DNA from: Nitrobacter sp. 62-13
Lineage (GTDB): Bacteria > Pseudomonadota > Alphaproteobacteria > Rhizobiales > Xanthobacteraceae
NCBI RefSeq assembly: GCF_001896955.1
Contig: NZ_MKRN01000172.1
Location: 1-39,822 of the forward strand
Reading direction: 5' to 3'
Length of the DNA: 39,822 nucleotides
The position numbers and the translations under genes were made by a program. The stretch's first letter is position 1. Each line of letters starts with the position of its first letter. Shown here piece by piece: positions 1 to 7,428 of the stretch. The notes under the pieces were generated by a model, which saw nothing but the letters and a program-made list of their open reading frames with translations, did no database searches and was not told the DNA's origin.

Positions 1-451
1 CGGCCGGAAAGGCGCCAGCTGCGGAGGCCAACGCGCCCATATGGAGTGCGTGGCCCGAGGGGAAAGCGTCGTCGCGTTTGCCCGAAAATGAAATTCCGTG
101 AACATGGCCTATCACAGTTTTTCGATCTGGACGGGTTTGATCGAACATTAGTTTCATACCGTGCGGCAATAAGGAGGAAGCCACTGTGACCAGCAGCGCG
201 TGGTTGGCGGCTCGGCGAAGCTGTTCCCCACCCCCTCGTGAAGCCACCCATCCGATGGCTGCCAAAATAAGAAGCAGTTTCTCATCCGCTCCCCAAGCTA
301 GCGCTCTACCGATTTCCTCGGGAACAGGCGAGGTATGATGCGCGATCGTTTGGGCGATCTCGATATCAACTTCAGCTGGCTTCACGCTCACGGGAAATGG
401 TCGGCTTTGTTTCAAGCCGAAGACCTTTGCGAACGTCCGACGTACACTCAT
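1..451 (-). CDS. PAP2-family phosphatase, N-terminal 150 residues (gene runs off the left edge)
   Basis: The PAP2 (type 2 phosphatidic acid phosphatase) superfamily removes phosphate from lipid or small phospho-substrates at the membrane. Reading the minus strand from ATG 449-451 gives 150 codons to position 2 without a stop. Two of the three family motifs are present: K-x6-RP (K100, R107-P108) and PSGH (131-134, preceded by KRDDAF). Hydrophobic stretches lie at about 59-70 and 86-96. The third motif (SR-x5-H-x3-D) would lie outside the window. The family is usually about 200 residues or more, so roughly the last third is missing only because of the window edge. A candidate stress-type promoter lies 48 bases upstream. 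No strong Shine-Dalgarno sequence precedes the ATG, so a slightly different start is possible. Family call is firm; substrate is unknown. Confidence 0.8.
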   Translation of the reverse strand, partial: MSVRRTFAKVFGLKQSRPFPVSVKPAEVDIEIAQTIAHHTSPVPEEIGRALAWGADEKLLLILAAIGWVASRGGGEQLRRAANHALLVTVASSLLPHGMKLMFDQTRPDRKTVIGHVHGISFSGKRDDAFPSGHALHMGALASAAGAFPA

Positions 452-498
452 TTGCGGTCTGACAACCGATGCCACGCATGTTCGGCGAAACAATTACT

Positions 499-523
499 AA
501 CGTTTCCCGATCGAACAGGTTCA
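499..523 (-). promoter_or_regulatory. candidate EcfG (general stress) promoter of the PAP2 gene
   Basis: On the minus strand TGAAC is followed after exactly 16 bases by CGTT. The alphaproteobacterial EcfG consensus is GGAAC-N16/17-CGTT, so nine or so of the key positions match, with only the first base of the -35 element deviating. It would give a leader of about 40 bases before the ATG at 451. This is a pattern match only. Confidence 0.4.
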
Positions 524-656
524 TTTCCCGTCCACCCTCATTTTCTTAGCCTGCACGGCCAAGAGTGATCCCACGTAAATTAAGGCGTCCTTTTCAAGGC
601 GTCCCTCCTGCGGGCGGATCATCTATCCTGAAGAAATTGCGTTGAGTATCGAATTG

Positions 657-812
657 CTACTTCGGACCGCCCCTCTTTCGAAACGCCTCATCATCATAAC
701 CATGCCGGCTGCTGAAAAATAATAGACTAATCAGTCCGCAACCGACGACCAGCGTAAAAATACCGCCGAAGCCAAGGCGACCCAATCGCGCGTGGGAATA
801 TCTCTCGTCCAT
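657..812 (-). CDS. small single-span membrane protein, 51 aa, unknown function
   Basis: ATG 810-812 to TAG 657-659 encodes a 51-residue protein with a polar N-terminus (MDERYSHARLGR), one hydrophobic segment at about 15-34 (GGIFTLVVGCGLISLLFF) and a charged C-terminal tail (DDEAFRKRGG). That layout is typical of real small inner-membrane proteins rather than random reading. No Shine-Dalgarno is obvious before the ATG, but a 20-codon ORF with a good one ends 11 bases upstream, so coupled translation is possible. The reading frame also stays open upstream of the ATG. I do not recognise a named family. It could instead be the 3' part of a frameshifted gene whose 5' part is the ORF at 824-886. 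Confidence 0.4.
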   Translation of the reverse strand: MDERYSHARLGRLGFGGIFTLVVGCGLISLLFFSSRHGYDDEAFRKRGGPK

Positions 813-823
813 GCCGATGCGGC

Positions 824-886
824 CTAGACCCACGTTCCAACGAGAGCGAGAAGGATAATGAGAGAAACATACTTTACGTTTGGCAT
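824..886 (-). CDS. 20-codon hydrophobic leader-like ORF
   Basis: ATG 884-886 is preceded by AAGGAA at 8-base spacing, the best ribosome-binding site in this stretch. The product is only 20 residues (MPNVKYVSLIILLALVGTWV) and almost entirely hydrophobic. It ends in TAG 11 bases before the start of the 51-aa ORF, in a different frame. Either this is a real tiny membrane protein, or it is the start of a gene broken by a frameshift and continued at 657-812. The sequence alone does not decide. Confidence 0.3.
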   Translation of the reverse strand: MPNVKYVSLIILLALVGTWV

Positions 887-1289
887 GGCGTTTCCTTCAA
901 ATTCCACGGTCTGTATCGTAAATACGGAAATGCCGCCAAGTTCCTAAAACAAGTGAGAGCCGGCGCGAAACCGCTACGTGTCATATAAATGCTCTTCCGA
1001 CGCATCGCTGGTAGCCAGGCAATATTTGTTGCTTCGGTTGCCATGCTTCCCTTGGAGCATTTGGCGCGGCAAACATTCTTCGACATCAAGGGTCGATTTG
1101 ATTATGCAAAACCCGCCGGCAAGGGAGACCCACCGGCGGGTCATTCCGCGGGGCGGGGTGGGGGTTGGCCCGTCCCCTCTGTTAATGTGCCAGATGACGA
1201 GGCGTTCCTGGTCTTAGGCTCAGCATTCACCAGGCCCGTGCTTTGCCGTTTTCATCAGGGGTGCAAAGCTCCGAAATAATATCGGCGGC
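887..1289. other. intergenic stretch without a supportable gene
   Basis: Open frames on both strands here (for example 874-1089 minus and 989-1279 plus) overlap one another and have no family resemblance, no membrane pattern and no convincing ribosome-binding site. The only clear element is the terminator at 1107-1141. Confidence 0.6.
1107..1141 (-). terminator. rho-independent terminator behind the CheB remnant
   Basis: A perfect 9-bp GC-rich stem (1111-1119 with 1133-1141, ACCCGCCGG / CCGGCGGGT) has a 13-base loop. On the minus strand it is followed by TTTTGCAT. It sits about 150 bases downstream of the stop of the truncated cheB-like frame, so it is probably the original terminator of that gene. 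Confidence 0.7.
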
Positions 1290-1733
1290 CTATGCTGCGA
1301 AACGCGCGGCAATCTCGTCAGTGCGGCGAATGGAATCGCGGATGACGTTGGCTTCGGCCTCGAATTCGAGAGCCTTGGTCGCCCAGGACTTGGCGATGTT
1401 GCTCCTACCGCTCTGGTTGGCCTGCATCTCGAGCTTTCTGGCCAGGGCAATGCGTTCGTCAAGCGCCCGTAACGCGCTGCCAAAGGCCCGCTTCAAATTC
1501 TCGTCCAACGCGAGACTCATAATTTCTGCCGAATAGGCATGGCCTACATGGCACCGATAGCGCACGAGTTCGCCTTCCTCAATTTCCCACATGATGCCGT
1601 GACAATCCGGACAGGCGAATACCGACCGACGTCCGATGCGATCCATTTCTGTCATGCTGCCGCGTCCACCGCTTGCGATATTGACTTCATATTCAAGGCT
1701 GTCAGAGGCCGGCACCTCCGGCCCCGCAGAGCA
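1290..1733 (-). pseudogene. C-terminal remnant of a CheB-type chemotaxis protein
   Basis: From about SLEYEVNIA onward this frame matches the C-terminal extension found on many alphaproteobacterial CheB methylesterase-like proteins: a small zinc-ribbon-like block with CPDC, then RCHVGHAY, followed by a helical tail (LDENLKRAFGSALRALDERI). The methylesterase domain that should precede it (about 200 residues with the catalytic Ser-His-Asp) is absent. Just upstream the sequence becomes the 5' part of an isochorismatase-family gene in another frame. An internal ATG at 1653-1655 could still give a product of about 121 residues, but no good ribosome-binding site precedes it. The remnant carries its own terminator at 1107-1141. 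I read it as the 3' half of a deletion or recombination scar. Confidence 0.65.
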
Positions 1734-2124
1734 GCGTATCAACGCGTCTTTCGACCAAGTAAGACTGAAGCGCACTGGCGGCGAAGGCCGAGTAAACGGG
1801 CTTATCGATCACATGTGCCGGCGGGACGAAGGCTTCGAGTTCGGGAACGAGCCGCAGCAAAGAGGGATCTATGGCGTCACGAGTGACGTGCGGCCATTTC
1901 GCATAATAGGCGTGCCACATACCCGCTGCACAGTCGGGTCTCTGCGGCGGAATGAACCGGGTAAAGACTGTGTGTTCTGGTCCGTGCGCCACAAGTTGCT
2001 CGACGGTAGGTAGCACACGCGGCATCCAAGGCGTCGGCCACGGGCCTCTCTCGCCGAACAGCCGCTGCATGTCGATGCACAGATGAATGCTGTGGGGTCC
2101 CGGAACAGCTTTGAGCATGCCCAT
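1702..2124 (-). pseudogene. 5' remnant of an isochorismatase-family cysteine hydrolase
   Basis: ATG 2122-2124, with GAGAGGA upstream, opens a 140-residue frame whose first 130 or so residues match the isochorismatase-like hydrolase fold: CIDMQ with the catalytic Asp, a TVFTRF strand, and IDKPVYSAF with the catalytic Lys. The third member of the Asp-Lys-Cys triad, normally in a motif such as ETDVC about 10 residues after the DTLL strand, is missing. The frame instead ends in GAGGAGL and a stop. The sequence there turns into a CheB-like C-terminus in another frame. The protein is therefore about 60 residues short of the usual length and cannot have the normal active site. Promoter and start look intact, so the scar is probably still transcribed. 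Confidence 0.7.
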
Positions 2125-2344
2125 CGTCTAGTCCTCTCTCAAACTGCAGGGCGCCGCTCCTCTTCCGTGTCGGCCACGCATCCGCATTTACGCAGCACCC
2201 TACAAAGAACGTAACGGGGCCATCCGTGAGGCCTCGCAAAATCGCTCGGGGTTTTTCCTAGTGGACCTTGTCATTATTAGACAACAACCATTAGCGTTGG
2301 ATCATTCCGCGACCGGGGTTTAAGTTTTTGAAACGAAATACACA

Positions 2345-3091
2345 TCAGTTCAGATGCATCAGACGCATCAACCGCGCGGCGTCGAGAGGAGCCGCGCTCT
2401 TCTGATCGTTGTCGAAATACACATAGATACTGTGTCCTTCCATTCGTAAGCGTAATAACCGTCGCGCCCACGCCGCCAGTGTTTGAGGGGCATAACGATC
2501 GCGATAGTTTCCCGATGGACCATGAGCGCGGACGTAGACATGAGGGGCGGTCACCTCCCATGGAGCCGGTGCGTCGTGATGATCCGAGATGCAAAGGGCG
2601 CTACTGTAATTGTGCAGAAGATCGAAGATGTCCAGCGTGTACCAGCTGGGGTGACGAAACTCGAAGACATAAGGGCGCGGTTCGCGGAGCCGCCTTAGAA
2701 ACGATTCAAGTCGCGTGACGTCCTTTTGGAATTGCGGTGGAAGCTGAAACAACACCGGACCTGCCTTCGCCTTCAGAAGGCGAAGGCGGCTTTCCAGCAG
2801 AGCGAGGCTGTTCTCGGATTTCGGGCCGAGTCGTTTCCAGTGCGTGATGAACTTCGAAGCCTTCCAGGCAAAGATAAATTCTTGAGGGGTCTGCTCGGCC
2901 CAGGCGCGGACGGCCTCGAGCGTCGGTGTCCGGTAGAAGACCCCATTGAGTTCCGTAGTGCGGAAGTAATGTGAGTAGTAGTTGAGGTGAAGCCGCGCCG
3001 GAAGTTGCGGCGGGAAAAAAGGGCCACGCCAGGATTTGTAACTCCAGCCGGACGTGCCTATGAGAACCGTCGGTTTTGATTTCTTGCTCAT
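2345..3091 (-). CDS. DUF72 (YecE-like) protein
   Basis: The 248-residue product has DUF72 hallmarks: an N-terminal IGTSGWSYKSWRGPFFP block, YYSHYFRTTELNGVFYR, then FAWKASKFITHWKRL, VLFQLPPQF, VFEFRHPSWY, and a C-terminal VYFDNDQKSAAPLDA. DUF72 proteins are TIM-barrel-like and of unproven biochemical function. I chose ATG 3089-3091 because the family begins just before IGTSGWSY. ATG 3125-3127 is an alternative, and a longer open frame to 3283 has no family support. A candidate EcfG promoter at 3145-3169 would place the transcript start close to 3138, which leaves little room for the 3127 start and favours 3091. Family call firm, role unknown. Confidence 0.85.
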   Translation of the reverse strand: MSKKSKPTVLIGTSGWSYKSWRGPFFPPQLPARLHLNYYSHYFRTTELNGVFYRTPTLEAVRAWAEQTPQEFIFAWKASKFITHWKRLGPKSENSLALLESRLRLLKAKAGPVLFQLPPQFQKDVTRLESFLRRLREPRPYVFEFRHPSWYTLDIFDLLHNYSSALCISDHHDAPAPWEVTAPHVYVRAHGPSGNYRDRYAPQTLAAWARRLLRLRMEGHSIYVYFDNDQKSAAPLDAARLMRLMHLN

Positions 3092-3144
3092 CGCACCGGT
3101 GACTCGCTTGGCGAGGTTGCGCGACATTTGTGCACCCCAGGAAC

Positions 3145-3169
3145 AACAACGGCTCGGCTTGTCGGTTCC
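3145..3169 (-). promoter_or_regulatory. candidate EcfG promoter of the DUF72 gene
   Basis: On the minus strand GGAAC (perfect -35 for EcfG) is followed after 16 bases by TGTT, one base off the CGTT consensus. The same GGAAC-N16-TGTT arrangement precedes the DUF2231 gene at 39466-39490. Pattern match only. Confidence 0.4.
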
Positions 3170-3883
3170 GGGAATTGAATGTGCCGACCACTCAGGTTTG
3201 GCCTTAGCGCCCCCAGCGTGAGGTCCAATGTTCGGGCTCGCGCGGTCTGGCGGCTTACCCGCCAGAGATTGCGTAACCTTCACTGTGGATCAGGAATTAA
3301 TTGGCAATTAGCGGCAGCGGAGCCGCGGCGTGGGGTCGTGCCGACGTAATGGCGATCGGGCGCGCAATGGATTGAGAGGACAAAAAATTATGAATCTTGC
3401 GCGATATTCAGTGACGGCGTGCGGGATGAGCGGCAGGCTCGCTTTGCAGCTGGCATTCAGCTGCAAAAACAAACTCGCGATGGCGCAATCGATAGCCGAC
3501 AATGTCGAGTTCTGGCTCTTGAGGGACGTAGTGAAACGTTGGGATATCCTGGTAAAAGTGTTCGTTAATCTGTCGGCGTGGCGGCGGGGCGTTGTTCAGG
3601 AATTGATAAGAGCTTGAATAAGCACCGTGCCCCGAGGTTGAGCTCCGGGCATCGTTTCAAAGGTGTGGCGGCGGTCAATTAAGGTTTGGTCGGCGAGGTC
3701 GGTCGCCGCGATAGGGCTGGGTGAAGACATGCGGCCGACGCTGCTGCTGCTCACGGGCCTCGGCAGATACAACCGCGTCGAAATTGCCGGGGCCCCAGAC
3801 CGACGGATCGCAGTCGCCTGCGTCGACCTCCGCTGGAGTGGGACCCCTGGCTTCACGCTGGGCGCGAAGATAATCTTCGCGCG

Positions 3884-3952
3884 GGTCACTTTGCCCAGTT
3901 CGAACGGGAGCTCGCCTCGGAACGGGTCAAGGACAAGATCGCTGTGCTTTAG
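3884..3952 (+). pseudogene. fragment of a large serine recombinase
   Basis: Plus-strand codons give HFAQFERELASERVKDKIA before a stop at 950-952 of this kilobase (3950-3952). This closely matches the conserved FAQFERE...ER.RDKIAASK block at the end of the catalytic domain of serine recombinases of the site-specific integrase/resolvase type. The preceding catalytic Ser region and the following DNA-binding region are not found in any frame, and no start codon is linked to it. It is a decayed fragment, probably from a former integrative element, about 270 bases from the tRNA-Gln gene. Confidence 0.5.
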
Positions 3953-4156
3953 CTAGATCGTCGTACGGTGAATGATGTCTGCAATGCAATGGTGCCCAGG
4001 AAAGGACTGTGACCGTCCGGCGGCAGTCTGGATCAAACTATGTCTCCGGTCTCGGCTTCCCAAAAACGGGAATATCCGGGGCGACAGCCGGAGACTTTTG
4101 GCATTTCAAGCACCTCCATCCATGAAAGGGGACGCACGGAAGCGAAAGCTGAACGC

Positions 4157-4187
4157 ACAAAACCCGCCATTGGCGGGGCTTTTCGCT
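4157..4187 (-). terminator. terminator of tRNA-Gln
   Basis: CCCGCC / GGCGGG stem with a 3-base loop, flanked by AAAA and TTTT, so it can work in both directions. On the minus strand it lies just downstream of the tRNA gene, where a terminator is expected. Confidence 0.7.
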
Positions 4188-4222
4188 AATTCTTCGGAGA
4201 TTCCATAAAATATCGCACTGGA

Positions 4223-4297
4223 TGGCTGGGGCGGGAGGGATCGAACCTCCGAATGGGGGAATCAAAATCCCCTGCCTTACCGCTTGGCTACGCCCCA
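4223..4297 (-). tRNA. tRNA-Gln (anticodon TTG), CCA encoded
   Basis: The minus strand reads TGGGGCG (acceptor 5' strand), a D-arm AGCCAAGCGGTAAGGC, an anticodon arm GGGGATTTTGATTCCCC with TTG in the loop, a T-arm GGAGGTTCGATCCCTCC, the acceptor 3' strand CGCCCCA, then G and the encoded CCA (plus-strand TGG 4223-4225). All stems pair as expected. It marks the border between the decayed left region and the housekeeping genes to the right. Confidence 0.95.
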
Positions 4298-4589
4298 ACG
4301 GCCCGGAGCGCGCGAAAAGCGACCTCGCGGATTTACTTCGGGCTCCGACGGTCTACAGAGAGAACCCTGTTTTTTCAACCGGCTGGAGCGTTCGGGACAA
4401 AGTTTGAGCCGCTCCAACCCTGCCTTTTTCCGGCGGCCTGGAATGGCCGCTGGGCCGAAGCCGGTCTTGAGACCTCTCCCCATCGCCGCTTTGCCCGAAA
4501 GAGTTGAGAGCCGCTTCGTTTCGTGGGAATACGACTATAGCGGCTGACAGAAGCCCCTCCCTGTCCGGCCATTGCTCGCGAGGCACGCC

Positions 4590-6374
4590 ATGACCTATCG
4601 CGCACCGATCGGCGACATGCTGCTTGCTCTCAACCATGGCGCGGGGCTGAAGGCCGCGATCGAAGCCGGCCATTACGGCAACTACGATCCCGAGATCACG
4701 TCGGCGGTACTGGAAGAAGCCGGCCGGTTCGCGAGCGAGGTGCTGGCGCCGCTCGACCGCAGCGGCGACCAGCATGGCGCCAAGCTGCAGGACGGTCGCG
4801 TGACGACCGCGCCAGGCTGGGCCGATGCCTATAAACGCTGGACGGCGGCGGGCTGGAATGCCGTCTCCGGGCCGGAGGATTTTGGTGGACAGGGACTGCC
4901 GCTCGCGATCAACGCCGCCTGTACCGAAATCTGGAGCGCGGCCAACGTCGCGTTCGGTCTGTGTCCGCTGCTGACGCTCAGCGCGATCGAGGCGCTCGCC
5001 GCTCACGGCAGCGATGAGCTGAAAAACATCTATCTCGCAAAACTGGTATCCGGCGAATGGACCGGCACGATGCAACTGACCGAGCCGCAGGCCGGCTCGG
5101 ATGTCGGCAGCCTGCGCAGCCGGGCCGAACGCGCGGCCGACGGTAGTTATCGCATTTCCGGCACCAAGATCTTCATCACCTATGGCGACCACGACATGAC
5201 CGACAACATCGTGCATTTCGTGCTCGCGCGATTGCCCGATGCGCCGGCCGGCACCAAGGGAATTTCCCTGTTCCTGATTCCGAAATTCCTGGTCAACGCG
5301 GACGGCTCGCTCGGCGCGCGCAACGACATCCACGCCAGCGGCATCGAGCACAAGCTCGGCATCCACGCGTCACCGACCTGCACCATGACCATGGGCGACG
5401 AAGGCGGCGCCGTCGGCTTCCTGGTCGGCGAGGAAAATCACGGCATGCAATGCATGTTCACGATGATGAACCAGGCCCGCCTCGGCGTCGGACTCGAAGG
5501 CGTCGGCATTGCCGAGCGCGCCTATCAACGTGCGCTGGCTTATGCGCGGGAGCGCAGGCAGGGCCGCGCCGTCGGCAAATCCGGCGACGGCATGGATGCC
5601 ATCATCGTGCATCCCGACGTCAAGCGGATGCTGATGCAGATGCGCGCGCTGACCGCCGCCGCGCGCACCATCTGCTACGCTACCGCGGTCGCGCTGGATG
5701 TGGCCTCGCGTGCGACCGATCCTGCGACGCGCGCGGCTGCCGCTGCCCGCGGCGCGCTGCTGACGCCGGTGGCGAAGGCTTTCTCCACCGACATCGGCAA
5801 CAAGGTCGCCTCTCTCGGCATTCAGGTCCACGGCGGCATGGGCTTCATCGAGGAGACCGGCTCCGCCCAGCATTATCGCGACGCCCGCATCACGTCGATC
5901 TACGAAGGCACCAACGGCATCCAGTCGATCGATCTGGTGACGCGAAAGCTCGGCATTGACCGCGGCGCGGCGGTGTTCGCGCTGCTCGACGAACTGTCGG
6001 AGACCATCAAGTGCGTGGAGGCTTCGAACGATCCCGCGTTCGGCACCACCGGCACGAGACTGCGCGACGCGGTCGGGTCTCTCGAACGCGCAAGCAGATG
6101 GCTGCTGGAACGGCTGGCGTCGTCGCCGAATGACGCGCTGGCCGGCGCGACGCCGTATCTGCGGCTGTTCGGATCGACGCTCGGCGGTTGCAAGCTCGCG
6201 GAGGAAGCGCTTGCGGCGCGCGACCTCGGCGACGAATTCGGCGACGCCCGCCGCTACGTCACGCTGGCGCGCTTCTTCGCCGAGACCATCGCGGTGCAGG
6301 CTCCGGCGCTGGAGCGCACGGTGATCGATGGCGCCGATGCCGTGAACGGCGCCGATGCGGTTCTGCTCTCTTAA
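4590..6374 (+). CDS. acyl-CoA dehydrogenase, long (about 594 aa) subfamily
   Basis: FAD flavoenzyme that introduces the 2,3-double bond into acyl-CoA thioesters (beta-oxidation or a related CoA pathway). Visible motifs: QLTEPQAGSDVGS near residue 165 (substrate/FAD loop), GTKIFITYGDHD near 195, GVGLEGVGIAERAYQRAL near 305, and ITSIYEGTNGIQSIDL near 438 with the usual catalytic Glu. The extra N-terminal and C-terminal helices (C-terminus ending around LERTVIDGADAV) are typical of the roughly 590-residue subfamily often annotated FadE5-like or DmdC-like. I start at ATG 4590 (MTYRAPIGDML), preceded by GAGGCACGCC; an ATG-like start 18 bases upstream is less typical. The enoyl-CoA hydratase gene follows 29 bases downstream, giving two consecutive oxidation steps. 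Substrate chain length cannot be read from sequence. Confidence 0.9.
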   Translation: MTYRAPIGDMLLALNHGAGLKAAIEAGHYGNYDPEITSAVLEEAGRFASEVLAPLDRSGDQHGAKLQDGRVTTAPGWADAYKRWTAAGWNAVSGPEDFGGQGLPLAINAACTEIWSAANVAFGLCPLLTLSAIEALAAHGSDELKNIYLAKLVSGEWTGTMQLTEPQAGSDVGSLRSRAERAADGSYRISGTKIFITYGDHDMTDNIVHFVLARLPDAPAGTKGISLFLIPKFLVNADGSLGARNDIHASGIEHKLGIHASPTCTMTMGDEGGAVGFLVGEENHGMQCMFTMMNQARLGVGLEGVGIAERAYQRALAYARERRQGRAVGKSGDGMDAIIVHPDVKRMLMQMRALTAAARTICYATAVALDVASRATDPATRAAAAARGALLTPVAKAFSTDIGNKVASLGIQVHGGMGFIEETGSAQHYRDARITSIYEGTNGIQSIDLVTRKLGIDRGAAVFALLDELSETIKCVEASNDPAFGTTGTRLRDAVGSLERASRWLLERLASSPNDALAGATPYLRLFGSTLGGCKLAEEALAARDLGDEFGDARRYVTLARFFAETIAVQAPALERTVIDGADAVNGADAVLLS

Positions 6375-6403
6375 TTCGCGCACACGGGACAACGAAACAC
6401 ATC

Positions 6404-7168
6404 ATGACCGGACATGTCACAGTCACCGACCGCGACGCGATCCGGGTCGTCTCCATGCGCCGTCCGGAGAAGAAGAACGCGATCACCCGCGAGATGTATC
6501 GCACGATGAGCGATGCGATCGGCGCCGTGCAAAACGATCCGGCGATCCGCTGCATCCTTGTTACCGGCGACTCTGGCATGTTCACGGCGGGAAATGACCT
6601 CGACGACTTCCTGAAGGACGGCACGTCCGGCAGCAGCGGCGAGCCCCGCGCCTCCGACGCCGTGACATTCCTTTACGCGCTGGCGAACAACACAAAGCCG
6701 CTCGTCGCGGCGGTGGAAGGCATCGCGATCGGCATCGGCGCCACCATGCTGTTCCATTGCGACCACGTTGTCGCCGGCAGGACGGCGACGTTCTCGACGC
6801 CCTTCATCCATCTCGGTCTGGTGCCGGAAGGCGGGTCCAGCCTGCTGGCGCCGCGGACCATGGGATATCAGCGCGCCTTCGCCATGCTGGTGATGGGCCA
6901 CGCGCTCAGCGCGGAGGAGGCCCGCGAGGCTGGCTTCGTCACCACCGTGGTCGCACCAGGCGACGCCGAGGCCGAAGCCGGAAAAATCGCCCGCGGGATT
7001 TGCGCGTTGCCGGCGGAAGCCGTCGCCATTTCACGCCAACTTCTGAAACCTTCGCCGGAAGAACTGACGCGCAGGATCGATCAGGAAGCTCATTTATTCG
7101 CCGAGCGGCTGCGCTCGGAGGAAGCGATCGCCGCGTTTCAGGCGTTTTTCGCGCGCAAGAAGGAATGA
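6404..7168 (+). CDS. enoyl-CoA hydratase/isomerase family protein
   Basis: Crotonase-fold enzyme of 254 residues that would hydrate the enoyl-CoA made by the preceding dehydrogenase. Motifs: RRPEKKNAITREMY near residue 20, MFTAGNDLDDF (oxyanion region) near 60, KPLVAAVEGIAIGIGATMLFHCDHVVA near 95-120, and HLGLVPEGGSSLLAPR around 130-145, with the Glu of PEGGSS in the position of one crotonase catalytic Glu. The other Glu of classical hydratases is replaced in the VEGIAIGIGATM helix, so it may act as an isomerase or on an unusual substrate. ATG 6404 is used; the longer frame back to 6188 overlaps the dehydrogenase. Only 29 bases separate the two genes, so they are probably one operon. Confidence 0.88.
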   Translation: MTGHVTVTDRDAIRVVSMRRPEKKNAITREMYRTMSDAIGAVQNDPAIRCILVTGDSGMFTAGNDLDDFLKDGTSGSSGEPRASDAVTFLYALANNTKPLVAAVEGIAIGIGATMLFHCDHVVAGRTATFSTPFIHLGLVPEGGSSLLAPRTMGYQRAFAMLVMGHALSAEEAREAGFVTTVVAPGDAEAEAGKIARGICALPAEAVAISRQLLKPSPEELTRRIDQEAHLFAERLRSEEAIAAFQAFFARKKE

Positions 7169-7301
7169 CCGCCGAGGCGTGGGACCGCCCGACATTTGCA
7201 GCCTGACCCGCCGAGCGGATTTCGCCGGCGACGCCGGAACCGTGATATCTTTCGGAACCTGGCATAACCCGGTAGATTGACCCCTCGCTGTCGCGCGCGT
7301 T

Positions 7302-7398
7302 AGAGCGGGATAAGGAAAAGTGTGTAGCGGTTTCCCGCCCGCATCCCGCTCCATTGGAATCACGTTCATGATTTTGGATCGACTCGATCGAAAATCAT
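7302..7398. repeat. REP-like palindromic element with two hairpins
   Basis: First hairpin: GAGCGGGAT (7303-7311) pairs with ATCCCGCTC (7343-7351), with an inner GGAAA/TTTCC stem and the line AAAAGTGTGTAGCGGTTTCCC. Second hairpin: ATGATTTT (7368-7375) pairs with AAAATCAT (7391-7398) around an inner GATCGA/TCGATC. This architecture is that of the short intergenic repeat common in Bradyrhizobium-group genomes. Related elements lie at 30056-30148 and 33922-33968. It occupies the leader of the HDAC-family gene. Confidence 0.6.
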
Positions 7399-7428
7399 CG
7401 CGATCTGGTGCGGCGGTCAGGATTTGGC

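Larger units (their letters stand above)
3092..4222. other. 1.1-kb degenerate stretch between the DUF72 gene and tRNA-Gln
   Basis: No intact gene is supportable here. Short frames exist on both strands (3330-3617 plus, 3596-3889 minus, 3663-3956 plus) but have no recognisable domains. A minus-strand frame around 3375-3640 reads plausibly as protein for about 75 residues (for example INEHFYQDIPTFHYVPQEPE) but lacks a start codon and may be a gene remnant. A serine-recombinase fragment lies at 3884-3952 and the tRNA terminator at 4157-4187. Confidence 0.5.

Noticed and set aside
940-944. GGAAC (EcfG-type -35) on the minus strand upstream of the tiny ORF at 886
   Set aside because: No CGTT-like -10 at 16 or 17 bases; the nearest CGTA is at 13 bases.
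874-1089. 71-codon minus-strand frame near the small membrane ORFs
   Set aside because: No protein-like pattern. It overlaps the Shine-Dalgarno and start of the better-supported 20-codon ORF.
4353-6392. Two long minus-strand frames opposite the acyl-CoA dehydrogenase
   Set aside because: Shadows of a certain gene with complete catalytic motifs on the plus strand.
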